Shown piece by piece: positions 15,785-24,008 of a stretch of 39,574 nucleotides of DNA. Each line of letters begins with the position of its first letter. Position 1 is the first letter of the stretch. The notes beneath the pieces were generated by a model, which did no database searches, was not told where the DNA came from, and saw only the letters and a list, made by a program, of their open reading frames with translations. The stretch comes from Candidatus Anaerotignum merdipullorum (lineage in GTDB: Bacteria > Bacillota > Clostridia > Lachnospirales > Anaerotignaceae), in contig DXEB01000066.1 of assembly GCA_019115165.1 (NCBI GenBank), forward strand, positions 1-39,574, given 5' to 3'. The position numbers were made by a program, and so were the translations under genes.

Positions 15785-16519
15785 ATGGCAAACATTTCAA
15801 GTGCGAATGGAACACTTACTTTGAAAGGAGAATGGACCGAAGCGGCTGTGGAAGCGTTGAAACCGGTTCTGGACGTATGGAAATTTTACGGCGAGTATGG
15901 TATGCGGGTATATGAATATCCTACAGTCGACAAAACAACAATAGAGTTCAACGGCAGCGGACGGTGGTCGTTTTCCGGAACGCTGGGGGATTTTGACAGC
16001 TGGACGAGGTCGTGGATCAAGGATCAGCCAGAAAGAAACGGAGAGCCTATACGTCCGCTGACAACAGAGCAGTATGACCTGCTCTTAAAGCTGATGCAGG
16101 AGAATGCGCTCAGCATGGAAGTTGACTTTGAGGACAAAGAGGGCGGCATGGGTTTCCGTAACCATGAGGTAGGCGTATTTACAAGCGAGGACGGCGAATT
16201 GCGCTATGAGCGGACGACATGTGAGGCTGTTCTCAGTGATGATTCCGGCAGCGAGGCAACGGTGGGCTATCTCGCTCAGTTTTGTACGAATCCCGACACA
16301 GAGAAACTTAGCATATGGGTAGAGGACAATATTTGTTTTACGGATATATTTTATAACTGGGCGCCCGATCATGACCAGATCATATACGAGCTGCAAGAGT
16401 TTGATGAGGACCCGTTCCCACAATTCAGCAGAGATTTTTCTCCGGATACAAAGGAATGGGAAGAATTTTGTGAAATTTATGAGTCGATCAATGATTACCG
16501 TCCGGACGAGGTGGAATGA
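15785..16519 (+). CDS. Acidic hypothetical protein associated with the MKIRTDF locus
   Basis: This 244-residue protein is not recognised. It lacks the MKIRTDF N-terminus and has no obvious similarity to the A or B bodies. The N-terminal part is rich in aromatic and glycine residues (GTLTLKGEWTEAAVEALKPV, GRWSFSGTLGDFDSWTRSW), suggesting beta structure around residues 8-75. The C-terminal third is strongly acidic (ELQEFDEDPFPQF). There is no signal peptide or membrane helix. An excellent AAGGAGGG (15769-15776) precedes the ATG at 15785, only 57 bp after the type A copy 2 stop, so it is probably part of the same transcription unit. Confidence 0.75.
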   Translation: MANISSANGTLTLKGEWTEAAVEALKPVLDVWKFYGEYGMRVYEYPTVDKTTIEFNGSGRWSFSGTLGDFDSWTRSWIKDQPERNGEPIRPLTTEQYDLLLKLMQENALSMEVDFEDKEGGMGFRNHEVGVFTSEDGELRYERTTCEAVLSDDSGSEATVGYLAQFCTNPDTEKLSIWVEDNICFTDIFYNWAPDHDQIIYELQEFDEDPFPQFSRDFSPDTKEWEEFCEIYESINDYRPDEVE

Positions 16520-16763
16520 TAACAGACAGAAGCTGTGCCGCAGAGGAGTGATACGGATAACACATATTTTTTTGATTTCTATGCTCCAAATGTAGATATA
16601 TTATGAGTAAATGATGAAGAAGCATTTTGGGACGAATGATATATCTTTTGAAAATGAGCAGCGGAAGAAATATCCAAGGAGTACGGACATGAAGCTCGAC
16701 CAAAGACGCGAACCGTAAATATTTATTTGTCTAAGGGACAAACAGGTTAAGATATTTGTATAA

Positions 16764-16831
16764 AAATCTCGCGGTAAGACGAAGATTTATCATTATTTCG
16801 GTGAGGGATATCCATTTGAAGCGCTGTAAGG
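16764..16831 (+). pseudogene. Relic of a leucine-rich-repeat C-terminus
   Basis: A 22-nt stretch (16810-16831), ending in codons for PFEAL and a stop, is identical to 15136-15157 at the end of the intact repeat protein. A 12-nt stretch, GACGAAGATTTA (16778-16789), is identical to 15026-15037. Read in one frame, 16764-16828 gives KSRGKTKIYHYFGEGYPFEAL and a stop, as if the segment between KIY and PFEAL of the intact copy had been deleted. The surrounding 16520-16763 has no coding frame I can support. This suggests a further lost copy of the family. Confidence 0.6.
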
Positions 16832-16903
16832 CGCCCCGGCACAGGAAGCAGAAGGGAAGCCTGTACATTTTGGGGCAGGAACGCCACGGGGACAGCGGAC
16901 AGA

Positions 16904-16932
16904 CAGGGGGACAGGGCATCCCCTGTTTTTTT
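16904..16932 (+). terminator. Rho-independent terminator closing the MKIRTDF locus
   Basis: CAGGGG (16904-16909) pairs with CCCCTG (16920-16925) around a 10-nt loop, followed by seven T residues. Confidence 0.75.
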
Positions 16933-16965
16933 GTGCGGGGCAACCGGGAAACAAACGATTTTATA

Positions 16966-17020
16966 TTGACATATGTCAGAAATAGAGTATACTGAAAAAG
17001 TAAGCAACATATGTCAGAAA
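16966..17020 (+). promoter_or_regulatory. Promoter with paired ACATATGT repeats ahead of the DUF134 gene
   Basis: TTGACA (16966-16971) and TATACT (16988-16993) are spaced by 16 bp. The 14-nt sequence ACATATGTCAGAAA occurs twice, at 16969-16982 (overlapping the -35 box and spacer) and at 17007-17020 (just downstream of the start of transcription). Each copy begins with the perfect dyad ACATATGT. Two operator copies flanking the -10 box suggest repression, possibly by the helix-turn-helix protein encoded immediately downstream. Confidence 0.65.
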
Positions 17021-17034
17021 CAGGAGGTGTCCCC

Positions 17035-17424
17035 ATGCCAAGACCCAGAAAATGCAGGCGGGTATGCGCCATGCCGCAAAACAGCCGCTTTGGTCCCGTC
17101 AACGGCGGATGCAGCGAGGAAATCGCGATGACTGTGGATGAATATGAAGCACTGCGGTTAATCGATTTGGCGGGATATACGCAGGAAGAATGTGCAGCAC
17201 AGATGGGTGTTGCCCGTACTACCGTGCAAGGCGTCTATAACGATGCCAGACGAAAGGTGGCGGAATCTCTGGTTACAGGCAAAGTGCTGGTGATTGCGGG
17301 CGGGGAATACGATTTGTGCGACGGTGCAGCAAGACCATGCGGAAAGAAATGTCATCCCATTTGCTGCAAAAAAGAGAAAATCACGCAACCAACAAATACA
17401 AAGGAGATGTCAAAACATGAGTGA
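17035..17424 (+). CDS. DUF134-family helix-turn-helix protein
   Basis: This 129-residue protein belongs to the DUF134 family: the start MPRPRKCRRVC, a basic first segment, then a helix-turn-helix (about 48-72, YTQEECAAQMGVARTTVQGVY) resembling sigma-70 region 4. The C-terminal tail adds a cysteine cluster (C95, C102, C106, C110, C111), which with C7 and C11 could bind metal or an iron-sulfur cluster. I chose the ATG at 17035 because AGGAGGTG (17022-17029) sits correctly; an in-frame ATG at 17011 lies inside the operator repeat. It overlaps the Mrp gene by 8 bp. The probable role is a metal- or cluster-sensing regulator of its own operon (inference). Confidence 0.85.
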   Translation: MPRPRKCRRVCAMPQNSRFGPVNGGCSEEIAMTVDEYEALRLIDLAGYTQEECAAQMGVARTTVQGVYNDARRKVAESLVTGKVLVIAGGEYDLCDGAARPCGKKCHPICCKKEKITQPTNTKEMSKHE

Positions 17425-18241
17425 AACTTGTTCCCATAACTGCGGAAGCTGTTCTTCGGACTGCGCGAACCGGAAACCGGCAGATTTTCTGGTGGCACCC
17501 AATCCCCACAGCAGCATAAAGAAAGTCATTGCTGTTGTCAGCGGCAAAGGCGGCGTCGGAAAATCCATGGTAACCAGTACCTTGGCGGTATTGACTCAAA
17601 GAAAGGGAAAACAGACGGCAATTTTGGATGCAGATATTACCGGTCCGTCTATTCCGAAGGCGTTTGGGATGACCCAGAAAGCCTACGGAACGGAACTGGG
17701 GATGATGCCCTGTAAAACGAAAACCGGGATTGACGTTATGTCCGTGAATTTGCTGCTGGATCATGACACAGACCCTGTTGTGTGGAGAGGACCGATTATT
17801 GCGGAAACAGTAAAACAGTTTTGGCGGGATGTGATTTGGGAAAATGAAGAATATATGTTTATTGATATGCCGCCCGGAACGGGGGATGTCCCGTTGACGG
17901 TGTTTCAGTCCATTGCGATGGATGGGATTATCATTGTGACCTCGCCGCAGGAGCTGGTGGGTATGATTGTAGATAAAGCGGTAAAGATGGCAGAAATGAT
18001 GCATGTGCCGATTTTGGGCATTGTGGAAAATATGTCGTATTTTGTTTGTCCGGACTGCGGCAAACAGCACAAGATTTTTGGAGAAAGTCATATCGAAGAG
18101 ATTGCGGCAAGACACAACATCCCGGTAGTCTGCAAGCTGCCGATGAATCCGGAAATTGCGGCAAGGTGTGACAGAGGAGAAGCGGAAAACTACGATGGTG
18201 ACTGGCTGAATCCCATGATTGATTTTTTGGAAAAAATTTGA
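17417..18241 (+). CDS. Mrp/ApbC-type P-loop iron-sulfur cluster carrier
   Basis: This 274-residue ATPase of the Mrp/NBP35 family is expected to carry and hand over [4Fe-4S] clusters to target proteins in the cytoplasm. The deviant Walker A GKGGVGKS is at 43-50. DADITGPS (71-78) and the DMPPGTGD motif (150-157) are canonical. The C-terminal CPDC (C211, C214) is the cluster-bridging pair of the family. The N-terminus adds C5-x3-C9-x2-C12-x3-C16, a ferredoxin-like arrangement seen in NBP35-type members. The start at 17417 follows AAAGGAGATG; a longer frame upstream is only an overlap with the DUF134 gene. Confidence 0.93.
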   Translation: MSETCSHNCGSCSSDCANRKPADFLVAPNPHSSIKKVIAVVSGKGGVGKSMVTSTLAVLTQRKGKQTAILDADITGPSIPKAFGMTQKAYGTELGMMPCKTKTGIDVMSVNLLLDHDTDPVVWRGPIIAETVKQFWRDVIWENEEYMFIDMPPGTGDVPLTVFQSIAMDGIIIVTSPQELVGMIVDKAVKMAEMMHVPILGIVENMSYFVCPDCGKQHKIFGESHIEEIAARHNIPVVCKLPMNPEIAARCDRGEAENYDGDWLNPMIDFLEKI

Positions 18242-18255
18242 GGAGGAACAATCAG

Positions 18256-18660
18256 ATGAAAACAAGAATTGCGGTAACCTATGAAAATGGTCAGGTGTTC
18301 CAGCATTTTGGACATACGGAACAGTTTGGGATCTATACAGTAGAGGACGGAAACATTTTGGAAGAGGAAGTAGTTTCCACAAACGGCAGCGGACATAGCC
18401 TGTTGGCGGACTTTTTGGTGGTGCACGGGGTATCGGTTTTGATCTGCGGCGGCATTGGCGGCGGCGCCAAAATGGCACTGGCGGAAAAAGGCATTGCGTT
18501 ATACGGCGGCGTGACGGGCGATGCAAAAGAAGCAGTGGAAGCATATTTGGCTGGGACATTATCCTTTGACGCAGGGGTAGAATGCAGTCATCATCATGAC
18601 CATGACCATGAGCATTGCGCAGATCATGATCATCATTGCGGTGGTCACTGCGGACAGTAA
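18256..18660 (+). CDS. NifX/NifB-type cofactor-binding protein with a His-rich tail
   Basis: This 134-residue protein has the dinitrogenase iron-molybdenum cofactor-binding fold (residues 1-107), with MKTRIAVTYENGQVFQHFGH at the start and ICGGIGGGAK near 63-72. The tail (110-132) is almost entirely His, Asp and Cys (HHHDHDHEHC, DHDHHCGGHC), so it should bind metal ions. No nitrogenase genes are visible, and such proteins are common beside Mrp in non-nitrogen-fixing Clostridia. The start at 18256 follows GAGGAGG; a TTG at 18238 in frame would overlap the Mrp stop and precede the ribosome site. It is the last gene of a three-gene iron-sulfur/metal operon, with a terminator at 18682. Confidence 0.88.
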   Translation: MKTRIAVTYENGQVFQHFGHTEQFGIYTVEDGNILEEEVVSTNGSGHSLLADFLVVHGVSVLICGGIGGGAKMALAEKGIALYGGVTGDAKEAVEAYLAGTLSFDAGVECSHHHDHDHEHCADHDHHCGGHCGQ

Positions 18661-18681
18661 GCGGATTGAAGGCAAAAAACG

Positions 18682-18712
18682 CGGACGGTATCGGATACCG
18701 TCCGGGTTTTTT
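18682..18712 (+). terminator. Rho-independent terminator of the DUF134-Mrp-NifX operon
   Basis: CGGACGGTAT (18682-18691) pairs with ATACCGTCCG (18695-18704), followed by GG and six T residues. Confidence 0.85.
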
Positions 18713-18889
18713 GTGCGGCGATGAATTCCGTTATTGCAAAATGGCAGAACGATGGCAGGAGGGAGATGTCATTATAGCAGTACACAGAGTGAGGTTTGGA
18801 CGATTTGGTTGTTTTCGCAGAAGCAGACTCAAAAGCAATAGGTATCGGCTTGTGAAATAAGGCGGTTTTGGAAAGCGGAAATAAGACTG

Positions 18890-18952
18890 CAGCATTTGTT
18901 TTTCGGTGTATTCCTACGAAATAGAATATACTGAAATCAAATGCTGTTTTTT
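18890..18952 (+). terminator. Long imperfect hairpin with T tract
   Basis: CAGCATTTG (18890-18898) pairs with CAAATGCTG (18938-18946). Inside it TTTC, GT and TATTC pair with GAATA, AC and GAAA, making an interrupted stem of about 20 bp, followed by six T residues. It may be a second terminator. The right arm contains TATACTGAAA, which resembles the -10 region of the promoter at 16988. Confidence 0.5.
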
Positions 18953-19402
18953 ATTTGGCTGCAAGAAAAAGCAGCTTGCAGAGATATCAGCGGGCGAAAT
19001 CTAAGCCAATCGGATGATTTTGCAAAAAACATAAATAGACGTAAATAAATACGGTTTTGCGGTATACTAAGAAAGAATAGAAAAACAAAAATACAGGAAA
19101 ATATATTGGAAAAACAGCATATAGCAGCATGGAACGACCCAATAAAGGCAATGAGGATACTGTTATCTACAGAATGCGGGAAAATCAGAAGTACATCTGT
19201 TCTGTGAAAGAAAGCGGAGGTCTACGATCATAACGAGATAGCGGAGTTTATCCTTTTGGAAATGGATGCGAATAAGAAACAGGCGTACGGTTGGTGCGGT
19301 AGACGGAGTGCTGGAAGTACAGACGTTTTAGAAGCAGAATGGGACGAGATGCCGCTGTGCCTGCTTATACTGATTGGGAAGGATGGAATTTGGGAGGAAA
19401 AT
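18953..19402. other. 450-bp stretch without a supportable gene, ahead of the amidohydrolase
   Basis: A frame from 19256 runs into the amidohydrolase, but its first 49 codons look unrelated to the family and have no ribosome site. A TATACT at 19064-19069 could be a -10 box, without a clear -35. I see no repeat, RNA gene or riboswitch. Confidence 0.4.
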
Positions 19403-20959
19403 ATGGAAAAAAGACTATATACCAATGGAACCATTGTGACAATGGAGCGAGCATATCCTACTGCAGAAGCAGTATTGACAGAAGGGAAATATATTCTCGC
19501 CGTTGGGCGAAGAGATGCACTGGAAAAAGAAGCGGATCATATCGTCAATTTGAATGGAAAGACCATGCTGCCTTCGTTTTTGGATAGTCATGGACATCTT
19601 ATGGGAGTGGCAAGTGGCATGCTGCAGGCAGATGTGTCAAACGCACACAGTTTTGCGGAAATCGCGGAGCAAATCCAGCGATTTTTGCGGCAAAATGCAC
19701 CGCGAGAAGGACAATGGGTCGTGGCAACGGGCGCCGACCATGGGATTATGCAGGAAGGACGTCTGCCATCAAAGAGGTTTCTTGATCGGATCACAGCGGC
19801 ATATCCGTTGGTGCTGCAGCATATTTCGGGGCATAGCGGTGTGTTTAATAGCAAAGGGCTGGCGGTTCTGGGCATAACGGTCGAAAGCCAAAGCCCTGCA
19901 GGTGGAACCATAGATTATGAGAATGGCTTGCTGGAAGAAAACGCTTTTTTACAGGCGCTGGAGCACATTCCATTGCCGGATCAGAATGCGCTGCTGGCTG
20001 CGTTCGGGCAGGCACAGCGATACTATGCTTCTTATGGTATTACAACAGCACAGGAAGGGATGTTTGTGAAGCAAATTCATGACATTTACCAGGAACTGTA
20101 TCAGCGGGAGCAATTGTGGATGGATGTTGTGGCATATGTAGATTTGAAAAACGATCCAGAAGGAGTGGATGCATTCCCGCATTGTAGGGGCAAATATCAT
20201 CATCATTTCAGGATTGGCGGATATAAGGTGTTGCTGGATGGTTCTCCGCAAAGCAAAACGGCATGGGTGACGCGTCCATATACAGATGGTACGAGAGGAT
20301 TGCCGATTTGGACAGAGGATGCATTGGAAGCAAAAATGACATATGCGATCCAAAGGGGGCAGCAGTTGTTGGCACATGCCAATGGGGATGCAGCGACAGA
20401 TCAATATTTACGGGTCTATTCGCGCGTGAAAGCGCAATGGGGACCGGCACTGCGACCAGTATTGATTCACGGGCAAATTTTACGGGCGGATCAAATGGCG
20501 AAATTGGTACGGCTGGAAGTAATCCCATCGTTTTTTCCGGCGCATGTGTATCATTGGGGCGAGGTGCATATTGCAAATCTGGGGATGGACAGAGCAAGGA
20601 ACATCAGTGCGGCAGGATGGGCACAGCAGTATGGGATACCCTTTACCCTGCATACGGATGCGCCGGTGGTAACGCCGAATATATTGGAAACGATGGGGTA
20701 TGCGGTAGAGAGAAAAACAAGAGGCGGCAGGAGATTGGGGGGAGAACAGCGAATTTCTCCCTATGAAGCATTACAGGCAGTGACGCTCTCTGTGGCAAAG
20801 CAGTATGGAGAAGAAGCGGAAAAAGGCAGTATTCGGGCAGGGAAGCTGGCGAATTTCGTAGTTTTGGATGAAAATCCGATGGAACTGGAGGGCGAAGCAT
20901 GGCGCAATACAAAGGTTCGAGCAACCATTTTGGCAGGGAAATGTGTTTATCGGAACTAA
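19403..20959 (+). CDS. YtcJ-like metal-dependent amidohydrolase
   Basis: This 518-residue protein belongs to the amidohydrolase family 3 / YtcJ group: a small beta-sandwich at the ends (LYTNGTIVTMERAYPTAEAV; ILAGKCVYRN) around a TIM barrel. The first metal-binding motif HGH is in LDSHGHL (about residue 72). HISGHSGVFNSKGL, VLLDGSPQSKTAWV, LLAHANGDAATDQYL and FTLHTDAPVVTPN follow in the usual order. The final aspartate lies in the HTDAP segment. Its substrate is unknown; family members hydrolyse cyclic amides or N-acyl compounds. The start at 19403 has GGGAGGAA just upstream. It is followed after 13 bp by a phosphatase-fold gene, so the two are probably co-transcribed. Confidence 0.9.
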   Translation: MEKRLYTNGTIVTMERAYPTAEAVLTEGKYILAVGRRDALEKEADHIVNLNGKTMLPSFLDSHGHLMGVASGMLQADVSNAHSFAEIAEQIQRFLRQNAPREGQWVVATGADHGIMQEGRLPSKRFLDRITAAYPLVLQHISGHSGVFNSKGLAVLGITVESQSPAGGTIDYENGLLEENAFLQALEHIPLPDQNALLAAFGQAQRYYASYGITTAQEGMFVKQIHDIYQELYQREQLWMDVVAYVDLKNDPEGVDAFPHCRGKYHHHFRIGGYKVLLDGSPQSKTAWVTRPYTDGTRGLPIWTEDALEAKMTYAIQRGQQLLAHANGDAATDQYLRVYSRVKAQWGPALRPVLIHGQILRADQMAKLVRLEVIPSFFPAHVYHWGEVHIANLGMDRARNISAAGWAQQYGIPFTLHTDAPVVTPNILETMGYAVERKTRGGRRLGGEQRISPYEALQAVTLSVAKQYGEEAEKGSIRAGKLANFVVLDENPMELEGEAWRNTKVRATILAGKCVYRN

Positions 20960-20972
20960 AGGAGGAAAATGC

Positions 20973-22049
20973 ATGGATGGGAAGAAAGCAATGAAGCAGT
21001 GCTGTAAATTGGTTTTGGCAGCAGCGGCAGGCTACGGCATATATGTATGCCATGGATACCGGCGAATCAAAGACCGACAGCCGTTGCAGATACAAAAGGG
21101 AGCAAAACAGCGTTTGTTGGCGGTGGAAACGCCTTATACGGCGGTTAGTTACAATATTGGATTTGGGGCTTATACGCCGGAATTTACATTTTTTATGGAC
21201 GGCGGCAGACATGCCGTAGCCAAAAGCGCGCAGAGTGTGCGGCGATGTGTCAAAGGGGCTGGAAAAGCGGCAGCGAAGCTGCGACCGGATTTTGTGATGT
21301 TTCAGGAAGTGGATCTTTCTGCGACACGCAGTCACCATGTGAACGAATATGATTTATTGAACACATGCTTTCTTCACTATGATCATATGTTTGCAGTGAA
21401 TTATGACTCTGTGTATTGGTTGGTTCCGCCATGGGAACCGCACGGAAAATCGCTGTCTGGTATGGCGCTTTTTTCTGCATATCCGCTGCACGGTGCTGTC
21501 CGGAGGAAGCTTCCGGTGGCATCCGATTGGCGAAAGCTATTGGATTTGGATCGATGCTATACGATGACAAGCGTATCTGTGGAAAACGGGAAACAATGTG
21601 TTTTGTTTCATGTACATTTGTCGGCATATGGGCATGATCAAACGGTACGAAGGGGACAAGTTGATATGTTGGCAAAAGAAATGCAGAGGCAGAGAAGGTT
21701 GGGAAATTATGTCATCTGCGGCGGAGATTTCAATCATGATATGTGTCAGAATGTTGAACAAGAAGAACAGCAACATAGTTGGGCGCATGCGTTTCCCAGA
21801 CAATGGCTTCCAGAGGGATTTTCTGTCGCCATGGACACCATTCCAAAACAAAAGCAGCGCCAGATGCCTTACAGCACCAGAAAAACGGATATTCCCTATG
21901 ACCCGCTGCATTCCTGTCTGGTTACTGTGGATGGATTTCTGATTTCTGATAATGTGATTTGTGAAGAAATCCAAGTAGTGGATACAGAATATCAATATTC
22001 CGATCATAATCCGGTCAAGCTGCAATTTCGATTACGTTCTGAAAAATAA
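20973..22049 (+). CDS. Endonuclease/exonuclease/phosphatase-family protein
   Basis: This 358-residue protein has a short hydrophobic N-terminal segment (about 10-27) that could anchor it in the membrane or act as a signal. The DNase I-like fold follows. Visible motifs are AVSYNIGFG, MFQEVD with the metal-binding glutamate (about 116), FHVHLSAYGHD, CGGDFNHD (general Asn/Asp pair, about 250) and the C-terminal YSDHNPV with the catalytic histidine. Such enzymes cleave phosphodiesters of nucleic acids, inositides or lipids; which one is unclear. The start at 20973 follows AAAGGAGGAAAA and lies 13 bp after the amidohydrolase stop. Confidence 0.85.
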   Translation: MDGKKAMKQCCKLVLAAAAGYGIYVCHGYRRIKDRQPLQIQKGAKQRLLAVETPYTAVSYNIGFGAYTPEFTFFMDGGRHAVAKSAQSVRRCVKGAGKAAAKLRPDFVMFQEVDLSATRSHHVNEYDLLNTCFLHYDHMFAVNYDSVYWLVPPWEPHGKSLSGMALFSAYPLHGAVRRKLPVASDWRKLLDLDRCYTMTSVSVENGKQCVLFHVHLSAYGHDQTVRRGQVDMLAKEMQRQRRLGNYVICGGDFNHDMCQNVEQEEQQHSWAHAFPRQWLPEGFSVAMDTIPKQKQRQMPYSTRKTDIPYDPLHSCLVTVDGFLISDNVICEEIQVVDTEYQYSDHNPVKLQFRLRSEK

Positions 22050-22356
22050 CAATTTGGAAAAGAAATCGTAGGGCTATTCCCAAAAGCGGGGAAAGTGAAA
22101 TGGAACAGAGAAGAATCATGGGATGCAAAGGAGAGAAGAATGATCGGATCGGTTGTTCTGTCGGACTGGAGAGAGCAAAAAAGTGCACATTAAAAGTTGC
22201 GAAAGAGAACGTAATGGAAGGAAAGAAAGGGCATATAGAAAGCAAAATATCCTGATGGAGAATATCGTCTTTATTGCAGAGTTTTACAATTTGGGCTATA
22301 ATTGATAAAGAGAACAGAAAATGTTAGATGGACAAAGAAAATTTGCTGTAAAATAG

Positions 22357-22385
22357 TTGAAAAATAGAATTATTTTTTATATATT
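22357..22385 (+). promoter_or_regulatory. Candidate promoter in the AgcS leader region
   Basis: TTGAAA (22357-22362) and TATATT (22380-22385) are spaced by 17 bp. They lie inside the 519-bp gene-free stretch 22050-22568, whose second half is very A/T rich. A small hairpin, GCTGC (22504-22508) with GCAGC (22515-22519), lies between this promoter and the symporter start. I looked for a glycine riboswitch because of the downstream symporter and did not find its conserved elements. Confidence 0.4.
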
Positions 22386-22568
22386 TTGCTGTTTTGATGT
22401 AAGAATGGGATTAAGATTTTAATAAATGATAGCAAAAACTTATAAAATATGGATAATATACGATTGATAAATAATCATGTTATTCGAAAAATGAATTGTA
22501 GAAGCTGCGGTTTTGCAGCATATTTCAAACAGGAAAGATCCATACTGTTTTAAGGGAGGGAATTACAT

Positions 22569-23948
22569 ATGGAGTGTTTTGTGAGTATCATTTCTGATAT
22601 TCAAGCTGTGGTTTGGGGTCCGATCATGTTGCTGCTGCTGTTTGGCACACATGTTTTCTTAACCATCCGTACGCGTGTGATTCAGAGATACATGTTTCAG
22701 GGAATGAAGCTGTCTGTTACTCCTGATAGGGAAGGGGAAGGCGATGTATCCGGGTTTGGCGCGTTAGCAACTGCGTTGGCGGCAACCATTGGGACTGGAA
22801 ATATTGTCGGTGTTGCAACCGCAATTGCTTCTGGCGGTCCTGGCGCTGTATTTTGGGTGTGGCTGACCGGCTGTTTTGGGATTGCTTCAAAATACAGTGA
22901 AGCGGTGTTGGCTGTAAAATACAGAGTAAAAGGCAAGGACGGCGCAATGATTGGCGGACCCATGTATGCGCTGGAAAGAGGGCTGCATCTAAAATGGCTG
23001 GGGGTATTGTTCGCGCTGTTTGCAGGGCTTGCCTGCTTTGGAATCGGTAACGGGACACAGAGCAATTCTATCAGCGATATGGTAAACAATACCTTTGGTG
23101 TATCTCCGCATATTACAGGTCTGATCATTACGATTGCCACTGGCGTGGTTATCATCGGCGGAATAAAATCCATCGCAAGAGTATGCGAAAAGCTGGTGCC
23201 GTTTATGGCAGGTTTTTATATCATTGGCTGTATTTTAATTCTGATTTTGAATCGGGAATTTGTTGGAGCGGCAGTAAAGCTGATCGTTACCAGCGCTTTT
23301 ACACCGCATGCAGCCGGCGGCGGATTCATTGGTTCTACAGTCATGCTGGCAATTCGCTTTGGAATTGCCCGCGGTTTGTTCAGCAATGAAGCCGGCTTGG
23401 GTTCAGCGCCCATTGTGGATGCAGCCGCATCTACCAGAAATCCAGTTCGTCAGGGTTTAATTGCGATGACTGGCGTATTTTGGGATACGGTAATTGTTTG
23501 TGCGTTGACCGGTTTGGTTTTGGTATCTTCTATTATGAAAAATCCGGAAGGGATGGCAGGGTTATCCGGCGGTGATTTGTCTTCGGCAGCATTTGCAAAT
23601 ATTCCTGTCATTGGACCGATTGTATTAACAGTTGGTTTGATTACCTTTGCATGGTCCACGATTCTTGGTTGGAGTTATTATGGGGAAAGATGCTGGGTAT
23701 ATCTGTGCGGACCAAAGGCAATTATGCCTTTCCGTATTATTTTTACACTGGTTGTATTGATTGGATCGGTAGTCAGCCTGGATTTGATTTGGAATATTGC
23801 GGATATTTTGAATGCGCTGATGGCGCTTCCGAACTTGATTGCACTGCTTGGTCTGAGCGGCGTGGTTGTGGCGGAAACCAAGAAGTATTTGTTCAGTCAC
23901 AATATGGAAGCATGGTCGGAAGATGAGATCCCGGTAGTGGATCGATAA
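22569..23948 (+). CDS. AgcS-family alanine or glycine:cation symporter
   Basis: This 459-residue membrane protein is of the alanine/glycine:cation symporter family. The signature ATIGTGNIVGVATAIASGGP (about 75-94) forms the substrate site, and GIARGLFSNEAGLGSAPI (about 265-282) is the second conserved family block. About 11 hydrophobic segments are visible. It should take up alanine or glycine with sodium ions. The start is behind AAGGGAGGG. It is a single-gene unit: a long leader precedes it and a strong terminator follows. Confidence 0.93.
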   Translation: MECFVSIISDIQAVVWGPIMLLLLFGTHVFLTIRTRVIQRYMFQGMKLSVTPDREGEGDVSGFGALATALAATIGTGNIVGVATAIASGGPGAVFWVWLTGCFGIASKYSEAVLAVKYRVKGKDGAMIGGPMYALERGLHLKWLGVLFALFAGLACFGIGNGTQSNSISDMVNNTFGVSPHITGLIITIATGVVIIGGIKSIARVCEKLVPFMAGFYIIGCILILILNREFVGAAVKLIVTSAFTPHAAGGGFIGSTVMLAIRFGIARGLFSNEAGLGSAPIVDAAASTRNPVRQGLIAMTGVFWDTVIVCALTGLVLVSSIMKNPEGMAGLSGGDLSSAAFANIPVIGPIVLTVGLITFAWSTILGWSYYGERCWVYLCGPKAIMPFRIIFTLVVLIGSVVSLDLIWNIADILNALMALPNLIALLGLSGVVVAETKKYLFSHNMEAWSEDEIPVVDR

Positions 23949-24008
23949 AGACCTCCGGTTATTTGCGGAGTACCGCAGCGGGTATCAAATGATGCAAGGA
24001 TGTAGAAG

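Noticed and set aside
19256-19402. 49-codon N-terminal extension of the amidohydrolase
   Set aside because: No ribosome site and no similarity to the family; GGGAGGAA before 19403 fixes the start.
22050-22568. Glycine riboswitch ahead of the AgcS symporter
   Set aside because: The region is A/T rich and lacks the conserved glycine-binding core sequences; only a 5-bp hairpin is present.
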